From the NCBI RefSeq assembly GCF_014646895.1, contig NZ_BMOD01000019.1:24229-88228 (forward strand): a DNA stretch of 64,000 bases, read 5' to 3'. The notes below the pieces were generated by a model. The model had not been told where the DNA came from, searched no databases, and worked only from the letters and a program-made list of their open reading frames with translations. Below, piece after piece: positions 24,680-33,087 of this stretch (position 1 is the first letter of the stretch; each line of letters begins with the position of its first letter). Source of the stretch: Deinococcus roseus. Its GTDB lineage: Bacteria > Deinococcota > Deinococci > Deinococcales > Deinococcaceae. Made by a program: the position numbers and the translations under genes.

Positions 24680-25876
24680 ATGCAAGAGATCCAGATCCTG
24701 TTCACGCCAGAAGGCATCCAGAACCCCTACCCCCATTATGACCACCTGCGCAACCTCAATCCCGTATTTTACATTCCAGAGTGGAATTCCCTGTTTGTGA
24801 CCGGGCACCCGGAGAACGCTGCTTTGCTGCGTGACCCACGGGTCAGTGTGGAACGGCTGGGGGCCTCTGCAGAAGACCTCAAAAGGGATGAATTTCTGCC
24901 TGTGAATGCCCTTTATCACATGATGCTGTTCCGTGATCCCCCCAACCACACCCGCCTGCGCAGCCTGGTCAATCAGGCCTTCACGCCCAGGGTGGTTTCG
25001 GAGATGCGGGTCCTGATTGAAACCCAGGTGGATGAAATTCTGGACCGGGTGGCCCTGCAGGGCAAAATGGAGGTTCTGGACGAGCTGGCCGGTCCCCTCC
25101 CGGTCACGGTGATCCTGAAAATGCTGGGCCTCAACCCGCAGGATGCAGAGCACTTTAAACGCTGGTCTGAAAGCATTGCTGTGCTGCTGGATGGGGGTGC
25201 AGAAAGCACAATCCTGATGCCCCGCATCATGCAGGACGTTGTAGAAATGAACAGCTACTTCAGGCAGATTGCAGATGATTTGCGAGAACGCCCCCGACCT
25301 GGTCTGATGACCGCACTGGCCACGGCAGAACTGGCCGGAGACAAACTCAGCAATGAAGAACTGCTTTCAAACGCCATTTTGCTGCTGGTGGCCGGACATG
25401 AAACCACCACCAACCTGATCGCCAGTGGCCTTCATGCCCTGCTGGAGCATCCAGAGCAGCTTGCAGCGCTGCGGGAGCACCCTGAGTTGATGGACGGTGC
25501 CGTGGAAGAGCTGCTGCGTTACGTCAGTCCCGTGCAGGCCACCTCGCGGGTCCTGAAAACCGACATGGAAGTGGGCGGTCAGCAGGTCAAAGCAGGGACC
25601 CAGTTGCAACTGATGCTGGCTGCAGCCAACCGGGACCCCAGGGTGTTCAGCCACCCAGAACAACTGGATGTGCGGCGCGATGCCAGCAAGCATCTGGCCT
25701 TCGCTGCCGGACACCACTACTGTCTGGGAGCAAGTCTGGCCCGCATGGAAGCCAGGGTGGTCTTTGAAAAACTGCTGCAGCGTTTTGACACGCTGGAGAT
25801 GTTGCAGCAGGACATTTCCTACCGACTCAATTTCACCCTGCGCGGTCTGAAAGAGCTGCACGTGGGGGTGCGTTGA
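24680..25876 (+). CDS. Cytochrome P450
   Basis: The 398-residue soluble bacterial P450 monooxygenase has I-helix AGHETT at 238-243 with the acid-alcohol pair, ExxR at 277-280, and the heme loop FAAGHHYCLG with the thiolate Cys348. The N-terminus resembles CYP107-type enzymes (NPYPHYDHLR, DPPNHTRLR). AAAGGAG lies before the ATG. No ferredoxin or reductase gene is adjacent, so electron partners must come from elsewhere. Deinococcus P450s include carotenoid 2-beta-hydroxylases of the CYP287 family, but nothing here links this gene to carotenoids; the substrate is open. Confidence 0.95.
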   Translation: MQEIQILFTPEGIQNPYPHYDHLRNLNPVFYIPEWNSLFVTGHPENAALLRDPRVSVERLGASAEDLKRDEFLPVNALYHMMLFRDPPNHTRLRSLVNQAFTPRVVSEMRVLIETQVDEILDRVALQGKMEVLDELAGPLPVTVILKMLGLNPQDAEHFKRWSESIAVLLDGGAESTILMPRIMQDVVEMNSYFRQIADDLRERPRPGLMTALATAELAGDKLSNEELLSNAILLLVAGHETTTNLIASGLHALLEHPEQLAALREHPELMDGAVEELLRYVSPVQATSRVLKTDMEVGGQQVKAGTQLQLMLAAANRDPRVFSHPEQLDVRRDASKHLAFAAGHHYCLGASLARMEARVVFEKLLQRFDTLEMLQQDISYRLNFTLRGLKELHVGVR

Positions 25877-25921
25877 AGCAACCCGCACTTTGTTGCCGGG
25901 TCTTTTTGGTTATCCTGAACC

Positions 25922-26521
25922 ATGACCGTTTTGCTTTTTGATGTGGATGGGGTGGTCCTGAAGCCGCCCCAGCAGTTGTTTTCCATTCACGCTGCAGAAA
26001 AATACCAGTTGCCAGAAGACCTGATCAACCGTTTCTTTGTGGGTGTCTTTTACCAGTGTCTGCGTGGAGAGCTGGACCTCAAAGCAGCCCTGGCCCCGGA
26101 GTTGCCCATGTGGGGCTATCCAGGGTCTGTGGAAGCGTTCATGCAGGAATGGTTTGACATCGACTTCGTGCCAGATGAAGAACTTCTGGCAGTGGTGGAC
26201 CGGCTCAGGGCTGAAGGCTACGCCTGCCATCTGGCCACCAACCAGGAAACACACCGTGCTGCTTACCTGTGGGAACGCCTGCAAGGTCATTTTGATGGCA
26301 TGTTCGCCTCGTCACACCTGAAGGCCAAGAAACCCGACCCGGAGTATTTCCAGCAGGTCCAGAAAGCCCTGGGAACAGCAGAAATTCACTTCTGGGACGA
26401 TCAAAGCAAAAATGTGGAAGCTGCACAGCAGGCAGGCTGGAACGCCCACCTCTACCTGAGCCCTGAAGCAGTTCTAAATGTGCTGCAAAAGGAAAACCTG
26501 TTGCAGACCCCTCAGCCCTGA
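25922..26521 (+). CDS. HAD superfamily hydrolase
   Basis: The 199-residue Rossmannoid phosphatase-like protein carries motif I DVDGVV with the nucleophile Asp at the N-terminus, motif II in ATNQE, a Lys in KAKKPDPEYF, and motif IV FWDDQSKNVEAA. A helical C1 cap follows motif I. It is of the size and pattern of YihX-like sugar-phosphate phosphatases, but the substrate is not assigned. A TATCCT box ends 5 nt before the ATG and no ribosome site is visible, so the message may be leaderless. The 3' end overlaps the convergent kinase gene by 10 nt. Confidence 0.9.
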   Translation: MTVLLFDVDGVVLKPPQQLFSIHAAEKYQLPEDLINRFFVGVFYQCLRGELDLKAALAPELPMWGYPGSVEAFMQEWFDIDFVPDEELLAVVDRLRAEGYACHLATNQETHRAAYLWERLQGHFDGMFASSHLKAKKPDPEYFQQVQKALGTAEIHFWDDQSKNVEAAQQAGWNAHLYLSPEAVLNVLQKENLLQTPQP

Positions 26522-27411
26522 TCTGCCAGAAGCGCGTTCAGGGCCTGCGTTGAAATGGCCACCAGACCGGGATTGGTGTGACGGTAATAGGGGAGGGCCA
26601 CCACCGCCACCGAAAGCGCCCATCCCTTGCCCCGTTCCCAGGAGGCATCGTCTGCCTGCAGGGCCTGACGGAAGGTTTCACGGGTGGGAGCATCAAAAAG
26701 GTTCCAGGCCACCATCAGGTCACAGGCCGGGTCTCCCACCCCCAGACCTCCAAAATCAATCACCGCATGCAGTTTCCCGTTGTGGACGAGCAGGTTTCCT
26801 GCTTGCAGGTCCCCATGGATCCACACAGGTGGACTGTCCCAGGCTGGAGCGCTCAGGGCTTTTTCCCAGAGGGATGTCAGCGCTTTCACATCAAACCAGC
26901 CTTCCAGTTCTTGCAGGGCCTTGCGGGTCATGGGGTCGCGTTCATGCAAAGAAACACCCCTGCCAAAATTGTGGTGCCCCGGAACAGGCCCATCTGTTGC
27001 AGGAATGTTTTGCAAAGCCAGCATGAACCCGGCAAGGTCTTTTGCCAGCAGGTCAGCATCTGAAACCCCCTCCAGAGAGGCATTTTTGCCTTCCAGCCAG
27101 CGGTAGATGGACCAGTGCCAGGGATAGGTGTCATCAGGCTGTCCCAGTGCCACAGGTTCTGGAATCTGCAGGGGCAGGTGTGGGGCCAGCCTGGGCAACC
27201 ACAGATGCTCTTTTTCCACCTGGGGTGTGGCCCAGGAAATGCGCGGCAAACGCACAGTCAAAGCTTTCCCCAGGCGGTACATGCGGTTGTCGGTGCCGCT
27301 GGACTGCATCACGTTCAGGGGAAGGTGTGCAAACTCAGGAAATTGGGTGGTCAGCAGGTGCTGCACCACTTCTGCGCTGGTGTCCACTTCATGGTCATGC
27401 AATTTTGCCAT
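26512..27411 (-). CDS. Aminoglycoside phosphotransferase family protein
   Basis: The 299-residue product has the APH kinase fold with an intact active site: HGDLQAGNLL (catalytic Asp and metal Asn) followed by IDFGGLGVGDPACDLMVAW (second metal Asp). Relatives include phosphotransferases annotated with macrolide or aminoglycoside kinases, but many act on metabolites, so a resistance role should not be assumed. AAAAGGAGCC precedes the ATG. It contrasts with the kinase-like gene at 10341, in which the same loop is degraded. Confidence 0.9.
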   Translation of the reverse strand: MAKLHDHEVDTSAEVVQHLLTTQFPEFAHLPLNVMQSSGTDNRMYRLGKALTVRLPRISWATPQVEKEHLWLPRLAPHLPLQIPEPVALGQPDDTYPWHWSIYRWLEGKNASLEGVSDADLLAKDLAGFMLALQNIPATDGPVPGHHNFGRGVSLHERDPMTRKALQELEGWFDVKALTSLWEKALSAPAWDSPPVWIHGDLQAGNLLVHNGKLHAVIDFGGLGVGDPACDLMVAWNLFDAPTRETFRQALQADDASWERGKGWALSVAVVALPYYRHTNPGLVAISTQALNALLADQG

Positions 27412-27442
27412 TCAGGCTCCTTTTGTGTTTCTGCCAGATGTT

Positions 27443-28294
27443 TTAAAGGCGGTAATAGCCATAATTGACACTCACCTCAAACCCCAGTTTTTTATATAGG
27501 GCAATGGCCGGAGGGTTGCTGGAATTGACCTCCAGCCACACCTGCTGGTACCCCTGCTGTTGCAAATCAAAGAGCACCTGACGCATCAACAGTTCCCCCA
27601 GACCTTTTCTGCGAAAATCAGGATGCACCCGGAAGGCATAAATCCCCGCCCTGCTTTCGGTGTGAAACACCCGCAAATTGGACACCACCCGCCCATTGAC
27701 CTTCAAAACCCGGTGGGGTTCGGGCTCCTCGCGCAGTTCTCTGCGCAGGTCATCCAGGTTCATGCCAAACCCGAAATCCTTTCTGGCCCCCTCAGCAATG
27801 CTTTCTGCATCTTCAGGTGCTGCCTGGGACTCGGTGGTGCCTTCGGGAAGTTCAGGGGCTTCAAACTGTCCGAGGTTCAGCACCATGCGGTATTCTGCAA
27901 AATCCAGGGTCACCCCCCATTTCTGCAAAAAAGCCTGACCTGCGCTGGACGCTGCTTCACAAATCCCCAGCACCTTCTGCACGCCGGGAACGGCACAGGC
28001 CCGCGCCATGCTCCTGAGCATGCGGGTCGCCATGCCCTGCCTGCGAAATTCAGGGGCCACCATCACTTTCAGTTCGGGCATGTGGTAAGCCCCCAGAATG
28101 CTCCCGTAACCCACCACCCGGTCTCCATTTAGCATCAGGTGGTGCCGGTTCCAGGGGGTTTCATGCACCTTGAGGGGTTCATAATCCAGCCCCAGTTTGA
28201 GGTCAAGCCCAGATGTTTCATTGATGCTGACTTGCAAATTCAGGGCCTGGGCCAGTTGTTCGGGCGTCAGTGCCCGTTCCTGTAAATAACGCAT
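27443..28294 (-). CDS. Protein with two GNAT acetyltransferase domains
   Basis: The 283-residue product is a tandem GNAT protein, as in mycothiol-synthase-like proteins. The N-terminal domain has VAPEFRRQGMATRML near residues 85-100; the C-terminal domain has FRVHPDFRRKGLGELLMRQ and ends with SNPPAIALYKKLGFE. Both acetyl-CoA loops look usable. ATG 28294 is chosen; an in-frame ATG at 28420 would add 42 mostly basic residues. The gene is divergent from lacI at 28496. Deinococcus uses bacillithiol and not mycothiol, so the family link does not give the function. Confidence 0.85.
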   Translation of the reverse strand: MRYLQERALTPEQLAQALNLQVSINETSGLDLKLGLDYEPLKVHETPWNRHHLMLNGDRVVGYGSILGAYHMPELKVMVAPEFRRQGMATRMLRSMARACAVPGVQKVLGICEAASSAGQAFLQKWGVTLDFAEYRMVLNLGQFEAPELPEGTTESQAAPEDAESIAEGARKDFGFGMNLDDLRRELREEPEPHRVLKVNGRVVSNLRVFHTESRAGIYAFRVHPDFRRKGLGELLMRQVLFDLQQQGYQQVWLEVNSSNPPAIALYKKLGFEVSVNYGYYRL

Positions 28295-28473
28295 GGTTTC
28301 AGTAAAACTTTTTCGGCGGTGCTGCACATGCGTCAGGTGGCGTAGAAGGCCGAGGACCGATTGCACCAGGCAAAACCTGCCCCCTAAAACCCACTGAAAC
28401 TTTTGTAAAAACCTTTCCACAACTTTTTCATTCCTCTATTGCAAAACCCCATAAAATCTGCCACAATTTACTA

Positions 28474-28484
28474 CAAACGTTTCC
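28474..28484. promoter_or_regulatory. LacI-type operator before the first lacI gene
   Basis: CAAACGTTTCC holds a perfect AAACGTTT core centred on CG, 12 nt before the lacI start codon and just upstream of its ribosome site. This fits autoregulation. Confidence 0.55.
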
Positions 28485-28495
28485 ACAGGAAAACC

Positions 28496-29512
28496 ATGAC
28501 CAGAAAACGAACCACCATCAAGGATGTCTCTGTCCTCGCTGGCGTTTCGGTGTCCACGGTGTCCCGGGTGCTGAACTCCAGCGGCCCGATCTCCGAAGAC
28601 ACCCGAAAACTTGTCGAGTCGGCAGCAACGCAACTGAAATACCAGCCCAACCCGCTGGCCAGAGGACTGGTCAATCAACAACTGGGGGGGATTGGGGTGA
28701 TGGTGCCCTGGATTGCCGGTCCGTATTTTGGGGTTTTTCTGGAAGGCATCCAGCGGGTGCTGAGGGAAACGGATTACCGTCTGGTGGTCGCCAGCGGTCA
28801 GGGGAACCGCGACAACGAACAGGAAACCCTTGCTTACCTGCTGAACAACGATGCCGATGGCGTGATCTATTACGGAGAACGCCTTTCTGCAGCAGATCTT
28901 GAGCAGATCAACCCGCACATGAAACCCGTGGTGGTGATGGGACAGGACCCGGCAGAACTCCCCAACAACATCGGCATCGATGATGAGCTGGGGGCTTACC
29001 TGGCCACCCGTTACCTGATTGACCATGGTCACAGCGAAATTGCCCACATCAGTGGAGATCCACACACCCACGTCACCCGCTCCAAGCTGGCAGGTTACCA
29101 GAGGGCTCTGTCCCAGGCCGGGTTGCCTTACCGCAGTGGGCTGGTGGTGTCCTCGAATTACACCGAACCCGGAGGCTACCAGGCCGCCCTGAAACTGCTG
29201 GCCGGGCCTGCTTTCACCGCCATTTTCTGCGGCAACGACCAGATGGCGATGGGCAGTTACCAGGCCCTCAGGGATTTCAACAAACGCATTCCCGAGGATG
29301 TCTCGATGGTTGGTTTTGACGACATCCTGTTTTCCCGTTACATGCATCCGGCCCTGACCACCGTGCGCGTTCCCATTTATGAAATGGGGATGGCAGCGGC
29401 AAGCACCGTGCTCAGGCTGTTGGACCGAACACACCAGGAGGTGAGATCTGTTCTAGAGCCCCAGTTGATCGTCCGCCATTCCGTCCTCAACCTGAAACCC
29501 ACACCCCCCTGA
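28496..29512 (+). CDS. LacI family transcriptional regulator
   Basis: The 338-residue repressor has an N-terminal helix-turn-helix (TTIKDVSVLAGVSVSTVSRVLN, then the hinge helix NPLARGL) and a periplasmic-binding-protein-like sugar domain with AIFCGNDQMAMGSYQAL and VSMVGFDDILFSRYMHPALTTV. ATG 28496 is preferred with AGGAAAA upstream. It lies directly before the secreted GH3 beta-glucosidase gene on the same strand, so a beta-glucoside or its breakdown product is the likely inducer. A CG-centred operator core lies just before the gene. Confidence 0.93.
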   Translation: MTRKRTTIKDVSVLAGVSVSTVSRVLNSSGPISEDTRKLVESAATQLKYQPNPLARGLVNQQLGGIGVMVPWIAGPYFGVFLEGIQRVLRETDYRLVVASGQGNRDNEQETLAYLLNNDADGVIYYGERLSAADLEQINPHMKPVVVMGQDPAELPNNIGIDDELGAYLATRYLIDHGHSEIAHISGDPHTHVTRSKLAGYQRALSQAGLPYRSGLVVSSNYTEPGGYQAALKLLAGPAFTAIFCGNDQMAMGSYQALRDFNKRIPEDVSMVGFDDILFSRYMHPALTTVRVPIYEMGMAAASTVLRLLDRTHQEVRSVLEPQLIVRHSVLNLKPTPP

Positions 29513-29612
29513 ACAATTGATTTCTTCCCTGCACGGGCAGCCGAAAGCTGTCTGAGGATGCTTTTTGCTTTCTTTCTCTTTCCAGGCAGGTGCTTTCCAA
29601 AAGAGGTTTTCC

Positions 29613-32387
29613 ATGAACAAATCCAAAACCCTGCTGCTCACCGCCCTGATGGCTGTTTCTCTGGCAGCCTGTGCCCAGACCGGCACCACCCCTCCTCCCG
29701 GCCCCGGTCCTGACACCCCCACGGTGTTCCAGAATTTTGAAGCGCCTGTGGATGTGGATGCTGCAGACAGTGCTGCCCAGATCCGCACCTACAAGGAAAA
29801 AGGTGCAGATCCGCTGGTGATCACCCAGGAAACCATCAAAGACGCAGACAACAAGGACACCAAAGCCCTGAAGGTGGTTTACAACCTGACCGGCAGCTGG
29901 GGTGGCTTTGACTTCAAAATTGCAGATGCCTCTGGGAAAAAATGGAGCAATGCCGACTGGAGCAGCTTCAAGGCCATCACCTTCATGTTTTACGGTGAAG
30001 GCAGCGGCAAAACCTACCGTTTTGATTTGCTGGACAACAAAGGCCCCAACAAGGACATCGACAGCGCCGAGCGTTTTGAATTCCCCTTCAAAGACGACAC
30101 CAAAGGCTGGAAGAAAATCGAGGTGCCTTTTGACCAGCTGGTGCGCCGCGGCTGGCAGCCTTCTGGCGAGACCCCCAACGATGGTGTGACCCTCTCTGAA
30201 GTGTGGGGTTTCACGCTGGAACTGTCCAACGGCCAGGGCGAGGACAAGAGCCGCACCATCTACTTTGACGACTTCAAACTGGTTCCTGGGGGCACCAAGC
30301 CTCCCGTTTCGGTGAAAGCCTCTCTGTCTGGCACCAAAGTGGCCGTCAATGAAGGGGCAGCTGCCACTTTCACGGTCAAACTGGACAAGAAACCCACTGC
30401 TGCCGTCACTGTGAAGTACAGCACCGCCGACAAATCTGCAAAAGCAGGCACCAATTACACCGCAGCTTCCGGAACCCTGAATTTCGCTGCTGGAGAGGAC
30501 ACCAAGACCTTCACGGTACAGACCAGCAACACCGCTGTGGCAGAGGGCAACGTCACCGTCAAAGTCACCCTCTCTGATCCCAGTGGGGCCACCCTGGGCA
30601 CCGACAAGGAAGGCACCGTCTACATCAAAGATGGTGAGAAGTTCCCTTACCAGGACAGCAGCAAGACGGTGGAGTTCCGGGTGAACGATTTGCTCTCCAG
30701 AATGACCCTGGAAGAGAAAATCGGTCAGATGACCCAGGCCGAGCGTGGCGCGGTCAACGGCAAGAAATACGACCTTGCCGACCTGTCTCTGGGCTCCCTC
30801 TTGAGCGGAGGTGGCTCTGCCCCCACCACCGGAAACAACCCCGAAGACTGGGCCAACATGGTGGACGACTTCCAGAACTACGCCCTGCTCAGCCGCCTCT
30901 CCATTCCCATGCTGTACGGGGTGGACGGCGTGCACGGTCACCACAACGTGTACGGCACCACCATTTTCCCGCACAACATCGGTCTGGGAGCCACCCGCAA
31001 CCCGGTGCTGGCCAAACAGATCGGTGAAGTCACCGCTGCAGAAATTTACGCCACCGGCATCCGCTGGGATTTCTCGCCCTGCGTGTGTGTGGGCCGCGAT
31101 GAGCGCTGGGGCCGCACCTATGAATCCTTCGGGGAGGATCCTGAGATTGCCAGCATGATGACCCCCATCATTGACGGCTACCAGGGCGCATCCCTGAACA
31201 ACAAAAACAGCGTGATGGCCACCGCCAAGCACTACGTTGGCGATGGCGGCACCACCTACACGGGCGGCAAGATCGACCAGGGCAACACCGAAATGGACGA
31301 GGCCACCCTGCGCAAGATCCACCTGCCCCCCTTCATTGAGGCCATCAAGCGCAATGTGGGCAGCATCATGCCTTCCTACAGCAGCTTTAACGGCCTGAAG
31401 ATGCACGCCAACAAGCACCTGCTGACCGATGTGCTGAAAACCGAACTGGGCTTCAAGGGCTTCCTGATCTCCGACTGGGCTGCCATTGACCAGATTCCCG
31501 GAGATTACAACTCCGACATCACCACCTCGATCAATGCCGGTCTGGACATGATCATGGTTCCAGACAAGTACCAGACCTTCTATGAAGGTGCCATTGCCGA
31601 AGTGAAAGCCGGACACATCCAGATGTCCCGCATCGATGACGCAGTGAAGCGCATCCTCACCAAGAAGTTCGAGCTGGGCCTCTTCGAGAAACCCTTCTCT
31701 GACCGCAGTGAGATTGCGCAGATCGGTTCTGCCGCCCACCGTGCAGTGGCCCGCCAGGCCGTGCAGGAATCCCTGGTGCTGCTGAAGAACCAGGACAGCA
31801 CCCTGCCCCTCAAGAAAACCGGCAAATTGCTGGTCGCTGGCAACCACGCCAACAACATCGGTCTGCAGAGCGGCGGATGGACCATCAGCTGGCAGGGGAG
31901 CGCTGGAGCCATCACCAAAGGCACCACCATCCTGGAAGGCATCAAGGCTGCCAATGCAGGTGCAGAATACGTGGCTGCCCCCACTGCTGCAGATGTGACG
32001 GGCAAAGGCTATGAAGCAGCCATCGTGGTGGTCGGTGAGCAGCCCTATGCAGAAGGCGCTGGCGACAACGGCACCCTGACCCTCAGCGCAAATGACCAGA
32101 ACACCATCAACAATGTGTGCAGCAACGTCAAGTGCGTGGTGGTGCTGGTCTCTGGCCGTCCCATGATCATCAATGACGAGCTCTCCAAGGCCAGCGCATT
32201 TGTGGCCGCATGGCTCCCCGGCTCTGAAGGTGCAGGCGTGGCAGATGTGCTGTTCGGAGACAAGGACTTCAAGGGCAAACTCCCCGTGAGCTGGCCCAGG
32301 AGCGTGGCCCAGTTGCCCCTCAACGTGGGCGATGCCACCTACGACCCCCTCTTTGCTTACGGTTTTGGCCTGAACTACGCCAAATAA
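29613..32387 (+). CDS. Secreted GH3 beta-glucosidase with binding module and Calx-beta domain
   Basis: The 924-residue lipoprotein has lipobox LAAC with Cys20. A CBM11-like beta-sandwich module spans about 38-225 (DLLDN, AERFEFPF, WKKIEVPF segments), a Calx-beta-type domain about 232-340, and the GH3 catalytic core about 350-924. The catalytic nucleophile is the Asp in FLISDW, residue 621, and the KH...YVGDGG substrate-binding region is present. It releases glucose from beta-glucan oligosaccharides at the cell surface. AAAGAGG precedes ATG 29613. The module is clearly related to that in the GH16 enzyme at 49714. A lacI gene lies just upstream. Confidence 0.93.
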   Translation: MNKSKTLLLTALMAVSLAACAQTGTTPPPGPGPDTPTVFQNFEAPVDVDAADSAAQIRTYKEKGADPLVITQETIKDADNKDTKALKVVYNLTGSWGGFDFKIADASGKKWSNADWSSFKAITFMFYGEGSGKTYRFDLLDNKGPNKDIDSAERFEFPFKDDTKGWKKIEVPFDQLVRRGWQPSGETPNDGVTLSEVWGFTLELSNGQGEDKSRTIYFDDFKLVPGGTKPPVSVKASLSGTKVAVNEGAAATFTVKLDKKPTAAVTVKYSTADKSAKAGTNYTAASGTLNFAAGEDTKTFTVQTSNTAVAEGNVTVKVTLSDPSGATLGTDKEGTVYIKDGEKFPYQDSSKTVEFRVNDLLSRMTLEEKIGQMTQAERGAVNGKKYDLADLSLGSLLSGGGSAPTTGNNPEDWANMVDDFQNYALLSRLSIPMLYGVDGVHGHHNVYGTTIFPHNIGLGATRNPVLAKQIGEVTAAEIYATGIRWDFSPCVCVGRDERWGRTYESFGEDPEIASMMTPIIDGYQGASLNNKNSVMATAKHYVGDGGTTYTGGKIDQGNTEMDEATLRKIHLPPFIEAIKRNVGSIMPSYSSFNGLKMHANKHLLTDVLKTELGFKGFLISDWAAIDQIPGDYNSDITTSINAGLDMIMVPDKYQTFYEGAIAEVKAGHIQMSRIDDAVKRILTKKFELGLFEKPFSDRSEIAQIGSAAHRAVARQAVQESLVLLKNQDSTLPLKKTGKLLVAGNHANNIGLQSGGWTISWQGSAGAITKGTTILEGIKAANAGAEYVAAPTAADVTGKGYEAAIVVVGEQPYAEGAGDNGTLTLSANDQNTINNVCSNVKCVVVLVSGRPMIINDELSKASAFVAAWLPGSEGAGVADVLFGDKDFKGKLPVSWPRSVAQLPLNVGDATYDPLFAYGFGLNYAK

Positions 32388-32399
32388 GGTTCTTTCTCC

Positions 32400-32431
32400 C
32401 GGGTCCCTCCTGTTGCCGCAGGAGGGACCCG
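32400..32431 (+). terminator. Hairpin after the GH3 gene
   Basis: A perfect 13-bp stem CGGGTCCCTCCTG / CAGGAGGGACCCG has a 6-nt loop, 13 nt after the GH3 stop codon. There is no T-run, but stem strength supports 3'-end formation or message protection. Confidence 0.7.
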
Positions 32432-32496
32432 CTGGGTTGCCTGAGCGTTCTCAAAGCACAAGAAATTTGCGGGCTGTGTTCTTTTACCTGCTCTGG

Positions 32497-32528
32497 ACCT
32501 GCCTGTGGATTGGGCAGGTTTTTCTTTT
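32497..32528 (+). terminator. Second terminator after the GH3 gene
   Basis: ACCTGCC / GGCAGGT with a 9-nt loop is followed by TTTTTCTTTTG, a classical intrinsic terminator. Confidence 0.8.
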
Positions 32529-32601
32529 GTGGTAAGCGTTTTCCCTTAATTCAGACGGCAGAGGTGCAAAAAGCAGGAACCCTGCATACTCAAACCAACG
32601 A

Positions 32602-33036
32602 ATGAAGAAACACCCCTACAAACGTCATTCCAGAAGGCATTCCCGCAGCAAAATTCGCCACCACCATTTCCGCAACCTGAACAACCGCAAAGCACAGAGC
32701 TTCTGGAGGCGAGACCATTTTCATGGCATGCGTAAAGAGGAACACCTTGCTGGAAAGAGGTTGTTGCTGCCTCATGAGTGGGACATTGCTTTTTCTCCAG
32801 TGAAAGCCATCAGGCGTTCCCGTGAAGCCAGAAGTTACCGGCTGTACATCACCCGTCCACTCAAGCGGTATTTTGCCAAAACCCGTCTTGCCAGAACACA
32901 CATGGGAATGGAAATGGCTCCTGCCCAGTGGAAGCAGATCATTCGTGCAAGAGCTAAAGAGGCCCTTCGGAAAGCCCTGCAAAATCAACCTCTGCAAGAT
33001 CTGGATGTCTGGTTTCTCCTGCCCTGGACATGGTGA
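32602..33036 (+). CDS. Very basic protein of unknown function
   Basis: The 144-residue product is extremely rich in Arg, Lys and His, above all in the first 55 residues, with a Trp-rich C-terminus (VWFLLPWTW). No domain, signal peptide or membrane helix is seen. Charge suggests nucleic-acid binding, but that is inference only. The start ATG has no clear ribosome site. A CG-containing sequence GGTAAGCGTTTTCCC (32531-32545) upstream resembles a LacI half-operator. It lies between the GH3 gene and the convergent GH1 gene. Confidence 0.5.
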   Translation: MKKHPYKRHSRRHSRSKIRHHHFRNLNNRKAQSFWRRDHFHGMRKEEHLAGKRLLLPHEWDIAFSPVKAIRRSREARSYRLYITRPLKRYFAKTRLARTHMGMEMAPAQWKQIIRARAKEALRKALQNQPLQDLDVWFLLPWTW

Positions 33037-33043
33037 CATCAAA

Positions 33044-33071
33044 AAAGAGACACCCTTGCAGGTGCCTCTTT
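33044..33071 (-). terminator. Terminator of the minus-strand ABC-GH1 operon
   Basis: An 11-bp stem with one G-T pair (AAAGAGACACC / GGTGCCTCTTT, loop of 6) is followed on the minus strand by TTTTTTG. It lies 17 nt after the GH1 stop codon. Confidence 0.85.
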
Positions 33072-33087
33072 GCAATGGACAGGGTTC

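Noticed and set aside
26512..27411. Antibiotic-resistance kinase
   Set aside because: The APH fold is intact, but the family includes many metabolic kinases and no mobile context is present, so a resistance call is not supported.
29487..31847. 786-residue open frame antisense to the GH3 gene
   Set aside because: Gly/Val/His-rich, no domain, fully explained by codon bias of the real gene.
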